Source of the DNA: an uncultured Oscillospiraceae bacterium
GTDB taxonomy: Bacteria > Bacillota_A > Clostridia > Oscillospirales > Acutalibacteraceae
Reading direction: 5' to 3'
Assembly (NCBI GenBank): GCA_900554165.1
Contig: USGR01000008.1
Location: 1-13,109 of the forward strand
Length of the DNA: 13,109 nt
Of this stretch, positions 1-5,338 are shown piece after piece; position 1 is the stretch's first letter, and each line of letters opens with the position of its first letter. The notes beneath the pieces are model-generated. The model was not told the origin of the DNA. It saw only the letters and a program-made list of their open reading frames with translations, and did no database searches. Made by a program: the position numbers and the translations under genes.

Positions 1-296
1 TTGCTATTTCCTGTATGTTTATTCCCTCGTTAGCAAGCAGACTGGCATGTGAATGTCTAAAATCGTGTATCCTTATCTTTTTTACTCCTGCGCTTTCTGC
101 AAATTTTTGATTTTGCTTTTCCAGGGTGCTATCTCTTAATGACTTAAATATTCCGCAAACCTTGCATTGCTCGTTAAAATTTGGAGCGTCTTTACATCTT
201 TTATAATGCTCATTCAAAACATCCTTTAACGGCTTCGGAATTTGTAGCGTTCTTATAGAGCTTCTATTTTTCGGCGGCGTTTCTCTATCCCCGTTG
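1..296 (-). pseudogene. Tyrosine recombinase/integrase, C-terminal catalytic fragment
   Basis: Reading the minus strand gives a peptide running off the left edge that matches the catalytic domain of phage/ICE tyrosine integrases. It holds a TPPKNRSSIRTLQIPKPL segment (about positions 280-227), the stretch AGVKKIRIHDFRHSHASLL with the box II His and Arg (HDFR, about 67-56), and the following NEGINIQEIA helix. The reaction of the family is site-specific DNA cleavage and joining through a tyrosine, which would lie beyond the window. Upstream of about 296 the frame stays open to a stop at 413-415, but the peptide no longer resembles an integrase, and the core-binding domain and first catalytic Arg are absent. 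No start codon with a ribosome site is seen. I therefore read it as a truncated remnant of an integrated element. A frameshift or assembly error upstream is the alternative. Confidence 0.72.
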
Positions 297-370
297 CCCA
301 GTATTGCCATTGCGCAAGAAGGCGTTGCAGAATATCCAAACAACTTTGCGTTACAACACTGCCACGCCGG

Positions 371-544
371 ATGGCTGGGGGAGCGGCCAAGCTGCAATTG
401 GATCTTGAAAAACTATATGCAAGACTCGATAACAATACAGAGGCTATGGCGCATCTAAAAATATCTTTGTTCTCACAAATTTTTTGGAAAAAGAGTCGCT
501 TTTGTGTAGGAAAGCAAAGCTCCCATTCCTATTTTTTAATATAG
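371..544 (+). other. Short open frame of doubtful reality in 297-591
   Basis: Positions 297-591 carry no convincing gene. The best candidate is a 57-codon plus-strand frame from ATG 371 to TAG 542-544. Its middle is charged and helix-prone (LDLEKLYARLDNNTEAMAHL), which looks more like coding than random translation. There is no Shine-Dalgarno sequence before the ATG, and the tail turns into low-quality sequence. It may be a leftover of the same element as the neighbouring integrase fragment. I do not recognise a family. Confidence 0.15.
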
Positions 545-591
545 CTTATTTATTTAACATGCTGTAAATATCCAAATTTCGATAGATTTTC

Positions 592-620
592 TTGCTTTTA
601 TATCTGATATGTATTAAAAT
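592..620 (+). promoter_or_regulatory. Sigma-A-type promoter of the purine permease
   Basis: A -35 hexamer TTGCTT (592-597) and a -10 hexamer TAAAAT (615-620) are separated by exactly 17 nt. Transcription would begin near 627, giving an untranslated leader of about 98 nt before the permease ATG at 725. Confidence 0.6.
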
Positions 621-626
621 AAAGCC

Positions 627-724
627 GAGGAAAACTTTCGCATTTTTATGCGTAAGCAAAGCGGAAATGTTTTGAGGGAACCAACCGCACGGGCGGTAAA
701 ATAAAAAGGAAGGTGAGCTTTTTT
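627..724 (+). promoter_or_regulatory. Structured 5' leader of the purine permease, candidate cis-regulatory RNA
   Basis: The leader between the predicted start site and the ATG contains two clean hairpins: CGCAT/ATGCG with a TTTT loop (639-652) and ACCGC/GCGGT with an ACGG loop (684-697). An outer pairing AAAAC (631-635) with GTTTT (669-673) could enclose the first. Between them lies an unpaired purine-rich segment with AAGCAAAGCGGAAA and GAGGGAACCAACC. The second hairpin is followed by A-rich sequence, so it is not a terminator; control would more likely be at translation. The conserved loops of the classical purine aptamer are not seen. Length and position fit a riboswitch or protein-binding leader, but I cannot assign a class. 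Confidence 0.35.
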
Positions 725-2080
725 ATGGGTGGTCTATTTAAACTCAAACAAAACGGAACCACAGTAGGAAAAGAGGTAATTGCAGGCTTAACAACATTCT
801 TTGCGATGGCGTATATCATCGTCGTAAACCCGGGTTTGTTAAGCCAAGCCGGTATGGAATGGGGCGCAGTTTTTCTTGCGACCATTATCTCGGCTATTAT
901 AGGTACATTGATTATGGGCTTAGTTGCCAATGTGCCTTATGCTCAAGCCCCAGGCATGGGACTTAACGCGTTCTTTGTCTTTACGGTTTGCTTTACGCTC
1001 AAATTTACGTGGCAGCAGGCGTTATCAATGGTGTTTATCTGCGGTTTGATAAACATTATTATTACCGTTACAAAGCTGCGTAAATTTATTATTAAGTCGA
1101 TACCGCGCAGTCTGCAAAACGCTATCGGCGGCGGCATCGGCATTTTTGTGGCATACCTCGGTCTGCTCAATGTCGGCATTATCACATTTGATTCCGGCGT
1201 GCCGGCGCTGGCAACCTTAAATCAGCCCCAGTTCTGGCTTTTCCTTATCGGCTTAGCACTGACAATTGTGCTGCTGCTGTTAAAGGTTAAGGGCGCCATA
1301 TTAATAGGTATTATAGCAACCACGCTGCTTGGTATTCCTATGTCAGTAACTGTGACGTCGCAGTCCGTAAGCTTTATCGATGCATGTCAGCAGCTGCCTA
1401 CGACTTTTGGAGCTATTTTTACAAGTGAAGGCTTAGGTTCGTTATTTACGGATGTATCGAAAATCCCACTGGTGCTTGTCACTATTTTTGCTTTCAGCAT
1501 TTCCGACACATTTGACACCATTGGCACATTTATCGGCACGGGACGCAGAACCGGCATCTTCAGTGATGAGGATGAGCGCACTATGGAGACCAGCCGCGGC
1601 TTTAAATCGAAGATGGACAAGGCCTTGTTTGCCGACGCCACCGCGACGTCTATAGGCGCGATTTTCGGAACTTCAAATACTACTACTTATGTTGAAAGCG
1701 CAGCCGGCATTGGCGCAGGCGGACGCACCGGACTTACAAGCGTCGTTGTTGCTATATGCTTTGCTATCAGCGCATTTTTTGCCACATTTGTCAGCGCCGT
1801 TCCATTTGCTGCGACTGCGCCGGCTCTGGTGGTCGTTGGCGTGATGATGATGTCGTCCTTTAAGGAAATTAATTGGGAAGATTTCAGCGAAGCTGTGCCA
1901 GCATTTTTTGCCGGCATCTTTATGGCGCTTTGCTACAGCATCTCTTACGGTATTGCGGCAGGCTTCATTTTCTACTGCATTACAAAGATTTGCAAAAAGC
2001 AGATAAAAGAAATCCATCCGATTATTTGGGTGGTAACTGGTTTGTTTATTCTGAACTTTGTACTTCTGGCTATTATTTAA
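725..2080 (+). CDS. NCS2-family purine permease (AzgA/PbuG-like)
   Basis: This 451-residue polytopic membrane protein belongs to the nucleobase-cation symporter-2 superfamily, AzgA/PbuG branch, which imports adenine, guanine or hypoxanthine. Family signatures are clear: EVIAGLTTFFAMAYIIVVNP near the N-terminus (17-36), APGMGLNAFF (75-84), SDTFDTIGT (260-268) and GTSNTTTYVESAAG (315-328), whose acidic residues contribute to substrate binding in the family. About a dozen hydrophobic segments span the length, which is normal for the family. I chose ATG 725 over an in-frame GTG at 713 because the GTG lies inside the ribosome site GGAAGGTGA, which is 8 nt before the ATG. The gene has its own promoter, long leader and terminator, so it is probably monocistronic. 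Exact substrate is inferred from the branch, not proven. Confidence 0.93.
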   Translation: MGGLFKLKQNGTTVGKEVIAGLTTFFAMAYIIVVNPGLLSQAGMEWGAVFLATIISAIIGTLIMGLVANVPYAQAPGMGLNAFFVFTVCFTLKFTWQQALSMVFICGLINIIITVTKLRKFIIKSIPRSLQNAIGGGIGIFVAYLGLLNVGIITFDSGVPALATLNQPQFWLFLIGLALTIVLLLLKVKGAILIGIIATTLLGIPMSVTVTSQSVSFIDACQQLPTTFGAIFTSEGLGSLFTDVSKIPLVLVTIFAFSISDTFDTIGTFIGTGRRTGIFSDEDERTMETSRGFKSKMDKALFADATATSIGAIFGTSNTTTYVESAAGIGAGGRTGLTSVVVAICFAISAFFATFVSAVPFAATAPALVVVGVMMMSSFKEINWEDFSEAVPAFFAGIFMALCYSISYGIAAGFIFYCITKICKKQIKEIHPIIWVVTGLFILNFVLLAII

Positions 2081-2103
2081 GCTAAACATCAAATAGAAAC
2101 GAT

Positions 2104-2138
2104 AAAACCGTGGGGCATTTAAATGTTCCACGGTTTTT
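2104..2138 (+). terminator. Intrinsic terminator after the purine permease
   Basis: AAAACCGTGG (2104-2113) pairs with CCACGGTTTT (2128-2137). The inner CATTTAAATG (2116-2125) continues the stem through two G-T pairs, leaving a TTAA loop. The T run closes the stem 24 nt after the stop codon. Confidence 0.85.
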
Positions 2139-2236
2139 GCCTATTTTATACTCCGGTATAATGTACATTAGCCGTTCTGTATTGCACTTTTAATGTTGGC
2201 CGTTTTTATATCAGTAATAATTGCTTTCCGCCTTTC

Positions 2237-2258
2237 ATAGATTTATATAGTAATCTAT
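2237..2258. promoter_or_regulatory. 7-bp inverted repeat before the ferritin-like gene
   Basis: ATAGATT (2237-2243) and AATCTAT (2252-2258) are perfect inverted copies with an 8-nt spacer. They end 5 nt before the ribosome site AGGGGG of the gene at 2278. This could be an operator or an mRNA hairpin near the start. It does not match the consensus of the PerR or Fur box. A TTGCTT at 2221 with TATAGT at 2246 (19-nt spacer) could be a weak promoter overlapping it. Confidence 0.25.
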
Positions 2259-2277
2259 CTTGTCAGGGGGCGCTTTA

Positions 2278-2802
2278 ATGGAGCCGAGGTACAGCAACAA
2301 TGACTACAATGTTTCTCTTGACCTTCCTTATCCGCCGGTATATGCTGAAACTAAAAAGCATGATTATGCCTATGCTATGCTCAGCAATATCGGCAGCAGC
2401 AATTCCGAAATGTCAGCAGTCAGCTTGTACTTTTACAACAGCGTTATTTTAAAATCAGAATATGCAGAGTTTGCACGCTGCTTCCGCGACATCAGTATTG
2501 TCGAAATGCATCATTTAGATATTTTTTCTACTTTATCATATCAAATGGGCCTTGACCCAAGGCTGTGGAGCATGAGAAACAACTGCAATCACTACTGGTC
2601 TCCCTCTTACAATAATTATCCAAAAAAAATACGCGAGGTTATAGAAAACTCTATTAAAGGCGAGGAGGCCGCTATACGTAAATATATTGCTCAGTCCGAG
2701 AGTATATGCGACGCAAATATTGTCGAAAATCTCGAGCGTATTATTCTTGATGAAGAACATCATATTGAGATATTTTATAACATGCTGTCTCAGATTAATT
2801 AA
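2278..2802 (+). CDS. Ferritin-like diiron protein (rubrerythrin-like)
   Basis: The 174-residue product has the four-helix diiron pattern of the ferritin-like/rubrerythrin superfamily. Likely ligands are E44 on the first helix, E76 and H79 in VEMHHL (ExxH), E129 or E130 in KGEEAAIRKY, and E159 and H162 in DEEHHIEIF (ExxH). Members use the iron pair for peroxide reduction or related redox chemistry in the cytoplasm. No rubredoxin CxxC domain is attached, so an outside electron donor would be needed for peroxidase work. The N-terminus is Tyr/Pro-rich (LDLPYPPVYAE), which recalls some spore-associated ferritin-like proteins, but this is only a resemblance. ATG 2278 was chosen over the upstream in-frame TTG 2260 because AGGGGG lies 7 nt before it. 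Exact function is open. Confidence 0.82.
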   Translation: MEPRYSNNDYNVSLDLPYPPVYAETKKHDYAYAMLSNIGSSNSEMSAVSLYFYNSVILKSEYAEFARCFRDISIVEMHHLDIFSTLSYQMGLDPRLWSMRNNCNHYWSPSYNNYPKKIREVIENSIKGEEAAIRKYIAQSESICDANIVENLERIILDEEHHIEIFYNMLSQIN

Positions 2803-2914
2803 TTGTATTTTCTATGCAAGCATAATATGGTTTAGCGACGCTTTATTTTTTAATATATCTACGATAATTGTTCTAATATTGTGCATTTAAACCTATAAAC
2901 TAAAAAGGCAGAAA

Positions 2915-2942
2915 AACGGCCCATGCTTTTGCATGGGCCGTT
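2915..2942 (-). terminator. Strong terminator for the minus-strand gene at 2960
   Basis: AACGGCCCATGC (2915-2926) and GCATGGGCCGTT (2931-2942) form a perfect 12-bp stem with a TTTT loop. Read on the minus strand it is followed by a T run (complement of 2912-2916) and lies 18 nt past the stop of the gene at 2960. It may also stop plus-strand transcripts from the convergent ferritin-like gene, though the plus-strand T run is poor. Confidence 0.85.
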
Positions 2943-2959
2943 AATATCTAATAATATAA

Positions 2960-3859
2960 TCAATTCATATAACCGCTTGTTGCAATGCTGACAAACTCAT
3001 CATAGCTGATATTATAGTCGTAATATGCATACTGGAACAGCTGCTCACTTTCAGACGAGTTATAAGAAAAATATGTTATGCCTAAAATTCCGTCTGCTGG
3101 ACATATGCTTAACACTTCACGGTCGCCATCATAAAAGCGAATGTAAAATACATCTTCGTAATCGCTCACATTTATTGAGCCATTTTCTGTAAGCATTATA
3201 TTGTCAAAGCGGCTTATATATTCATCTATGTCCTCTATTAAATAGACATAACCGCCAGCATCCGGCACTTCTCCATTTTCATCATATTGATATACGGTCT
3301 CTATCTCTGCCTTGTCAATATCATAATCTTTAAGCAAGTCGCGTATAGTTGTCTGAGACGGTGCCTCCCAGCCGGGAATGCCTTCATTGCTTGACGCATT
3401 TTCTGCAAATATCCGCATGTCATTTCTTAAAGTGCTTTCTAAGCCGTATTTTTTAATTATATTATTTATTTGCTCACCGCTAACGCTACCGTCGCAGTTG
3501 AACTCATACTTTTCGCCGTTGATATTATTGCCCCATGAAAAATCTATCTCCTCATTGTCGGCCGTAATCATGCTGACGCCCAATGAGCTTCCAGGGGCAG
3601 GAGACTGATTAAAAGTCTTTTTTACCTTTACGTCTTTGAAGAGTCCTGTTATTTCGCTAATATCTTCCTTGTCGGTAAGTTTTGCCCTTTTGCCATTATC
3701 GCCGTTAGACAGTTCAATTTCTACTATGTCGGTCATGTCGTTTTTGGCGACTTGACTTATCGTGCGCTCCACCATATGCGGATATAAATATATTCCTCCG
3801 CCTATGAGTATGGCTGCAGCTGCCACTATCACTATCGTTATTATAACTGGCTTCTTCAT
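2960..3859 (-). CDS. Membrane-anchored extracytoplasmic protein of unknown function
   Basis: I do not recognise a family for this 299-residue product. It starts with a short basic segment and one hydrophobic helix (residues about 4-26), then reads as a soluble, acidic extracellular protein. No lipobox cysteine is seen, so the helix is probably an uncleaved anchor. Two parts can be suspected: about 40-140, beta-rich with a KLTDKEDISEITGLFKDV segment, and about 180-299, rich in Tyr and Asp. Two cysteines (C122, C253) could form one disulfide. I moved the start to ATG 3859 because a near-perfect promoter (3881-3909) lies inside the longer open frame that begins at 3970, and GGTGAT precedes this ATG. 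It seems to be a single-gene unit ending in the terminator at 2915-2942. Confidence 0.8.
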   Translation of the reverse strand: MKKPVIITIVIVAAAAILIGGGIYLYPHMVERTISQVAKNDMTDIVEIELSNGDNGKRAKLTDKEDISEITGLFKDVKVKKTFNQSPAPGSSLGVSMITADNEEIDFSWGNNINGEKYEFNCDGSVSGEQINNIIKKYGLESTLRNDMRIFAENASSNEGIPGWEAPSQTTIRDLLKDYDIDKAEIETVYQYDENGEVPDAGGYVYLIEDIDEYISRFDNIMLTENGSINVSDYEDVFYIRFYDGDREVLSICPADGILGITYFSYNSSESEQLFQYAYYDYNISYDEFVSIATSGYMN

Positions 3860-3880
3860 ATTATCACCATCTTTATATAT

Positions 3881-3909
3881 ATTATATAATAGTTGATAAT
3901 ATTTGTAAA
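3881..3909 (-). promoter_or_regulatory. Promoter of the membrane-anchored protein gene
   Basis: On the minus strand TTTACA (complement of 3904-3909) and a perfect TATAAT (complement of 3881-3886) are 17 nt apart. The start site would lie near 3874, leaving a leader of about 15 nt before the ATG at 3859. Confidence 0.7.
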
Positions 3910-4026
3910 TATATAATATGTATTTTGGCGTAAAATTTGTCGCTTTTTGTAAATCAATAGCCCCGTGCATTTACATGAAGCTATAGCAACTTACTTATTA
4001 TTTTTATTCAATGTTCTCAGTAACGA

Positions 4027-4474
4027 AATGATGAATAGATTTGAGTCCAAAAAAGCATATGCTATAGCCGGCCGTTTGAAAGAATGGACGGCGACATTAT
4101 CGACCATGATTTAAGCAGCTGGTGGCATATGAGTAAAAGTCGTCTATAGTCCTCTCCAGGTATGTTAAGCATTTTGAAAGACAATTTTTGAATAATAAAT
4201 AATAATATAATTATAAAAAAGGATATATTTCTCCGCTTAACGAGGTAAAAGGAATAGCTGGTACTTTCGGCAGTGACTGGATACAAAAGCTTTTGGGCCG
4301 TCCCTGTGAGATAAATACCATTATAGAAATATATTGTGTTAACACAAAAATAGATTAGGATGGCCGCACCGTAAAAAGAATACATTAATTGATTTATAAA
4401 CTTTCGTATTACAATATATTAAATCTAAGGTTTAATACCATACTCTCAAGCCCCAGGTCATCCTGCTGCTGCAC
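4027..4474. other. Gene-poor stretch with decayed coding fragments
   Basis: Between 3910 and 4571 I see no intact gene. Several short peptides look protein-like but sit in different frames: MNRFESKKAYAIAGRLKEW (plus, ATG 4030), DGDIIDHDLSSWWHMSKSRL (plus, another frame, about 4090-4147), GIAGTFGSDWIQKLLGRPCE followed by INTIIEIY (plus, about 4248-4358), and QQQDDLGLESMVLNLRFNIL (minus, 4409-4471). None has a ribosome site and complete frame. The pattern suggests one or more genes broken by frameshifts and deletions. I do not recognise their families. Confidence 0.3.
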
Positions 4475-4480
4475 TACATT

Positions 4481-4508
4481 AAAGCACCGCCCTGCTGGGC
4501 GGTGCTTT
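4481..4508. terminator. Strong hairpin, probably a terminator
   Basis: AAAGCACCGCCC (4481-4492) and GGGCGGTGCTTT (4497-4508) form a perfect 12-bp stem with a TGCT loop. On the plus strand T-rich sequence follows, with no intact plus-strand gene before it. On the minus strand it lies 63 nt beyond the superoxide reductase stop and could end that transcript, though only three T follow the stem. It may be bidirectional, or belong to a gene now decayed. Confidence 0.65.
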
Positions 4509-4571
4509 GTGTTTGATTTTCAATTACTATCCGCGCTGAATTTTCGTCATAACAAGACATCGGTTTTAGCG

Positions 4572-4946
4572 TTATTTTGACTCAACGCTCCAAAGTCCAT
4601 GTAATGTGCAGTGCTCATATACTGTAAAAGGCTCGTCGGATACGAGATTAAACGTTGTCTCCGGCTTGTCTGATGGAGTAAGATATTTTATCTGGACATT
4701 GCTTCCCTGCTCCAATATAATCCACTCGATATAATGCTCCTCCGTCATCGGATGCACTACCTCGCCTACAGATACCGTTACCTTATTACCGTCCTTTTTT
4801 ACAAACGGCACATGTTTCTCTGTCGCCGCATCTACAGTATTCGCCTTAAGCTCAGCCATTTTCTCGCCGCAGCACTGCATTGGCACGCCTGCGTCTGTCA
4901 GCATCATCACTATGTTACCGCAATGGTTACACCTATATATCTTCAT
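4572..4946 (-). CDS. dfx: Desulfoferrodoxin (two-iron superoxide reductase)
   Basis: The 124-residue cytoplasmic protein reduces superoxide to hydrogen peroxide without releasing oxygen, with electrons usually supplied by rubredoxin. The N-terminal desulforedoxin domain carries the Cys4 rubredoxin-like iron site: C6 and C9 (CNHC) with C25 and C26. The catalytic domain shows the His4Cys iron site: H45 in EKHVPF, H65 in HPM, H71 in EEHYIEW, and C113 and H116 in CTLHG. E43 and K44 sit where the family has its catalytic Glu-Lys pair. Length matches two-iron superoxide reductases. ATG 4946 was chosen because GGAGGT lies 6 nt before it; an upstream in-frame ATG at 4964 lacks a site. Its promoter is near consensus, so the gene is probably transcribed alone and well expressed. 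Confidence 0.96.
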   Translation of the reverse strand: MKIYRCNHCGNIVMMLTDAGVPMQCCGEKMAELKANTVDAATEKHVPFVKKDGNKVTVSVGEVVHPMTEEHYIEWIILEQGSNVQIKYLTPSDKPETTFNLVSDEPFTVYEHCTLHGLWSVESK

Positions 4947-4968
4947 TTTTATACCTCCATTCAATTAT

Positions 4969-4997
4969 TTTATACACATTTAATATACATTCGTCAA
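4969..4997 (-). promoter_or_regulatory. Sigma-A promoter of the superoxide reductase gene
   Basis: On the minus strand TTGACG (complement of 4992-4997) and TATAAA (complement of 4969-4974) are 17 nt apart, close to consensus. The start site would fall near 4962, so the leader before the ATG is only about 15 nt and contains little but the ribosome site. Confidence 0.75.
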
Positions 4998-5303
4998 CTA
5001 ATCTTCCCGCAAATCTTTTACCTTTTAAAATTTTATTTGTTCCATCATGATAAACCTGCTAAAATTATATCGACACCAACTTTTTATTAGAAAAACTGCA
5101 TTTGTCTGCTATAGATTTTTTGACTTACCCGCGATAAATAAACTCCTGCATCGAATTTCAATATCTTCTCAATTTATATATTTTTAGGATAACTGATGCT
5201 GTTTTTCTGTCAAATATAGGCCAAGCATTCTTTTATTGCTAGAGCTAAAAAAGCTTTTTTATAATAAAATCGGCCTTTTTATTTGGCTTAAGCATGAATA
5301 GAT
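4998..5303. other. AT-rich intergenic spacer, no gene seen
   Basis: This spacer between the superoxide reductase promoter and the terminator of the penicillin-binding protein gene contains no supported gene. The only visible structure is a 14-bp perfect palindrome AAAAAAGCTTTTTT at 5247-5260, followed by AT-rich sequence; it could be a weak terminator on either strand. Confidence 0.4.
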
Positions 5304-5333
5304 AAAGCCCATATGCTAAAGCATATGGGCTTT
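5304..5333 (-). terminator. Terminator of the class A penicillin-binding protein gene
   Basis: AAAGCCCATATGC (5304-5316) and GCATATGGGCTTT (5321-5333) form a 13-bp perfect stem with a TAAA loop, starting 5 nt beyond the stop codon on the minus strand. T-rich sequence flanks it on both sides, so it can work in either direction. Confidence 0.8.
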
Positions 5334-5338
5334 TATTA

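Noticed and set aside
627..712. Classical purine (guanine/adenine) riboswitch
   Set aside because: The position is right, but the conserved junction and loop sequences of that aptamer are not visible, so I only call a structured leader.
1673..2131. 152-codon minus-strand open frame
   Set aside because: It is antisense to the permease, runs through the permease terminator, and its protein looks like a translation shadow.
2960..3970. Longer 336-codon version of the membrane-anchored protein
   Set aside because: The extra 37 residues are translated from the promoter and AT-rich leader. The ATG at 3859 has a ribosome site and directly precedes a typical membrane-anchor sequence.
4062..4385. 107-codon minus-strand open frame with hydrophobic stretches
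   Set aside because: No ribosome site before the ATG, extremely A/T-driven composition, and plus-strand peptides in the same place look more protein-like. I treat the region as decayed sequence.
4389..4580. 63-codon plus-strand open frame
   Set aside because: It reads straight through the 12-bp hairpin at 4481-4508 and overlaps the end of the superoxide reductase gene, with no start signals.
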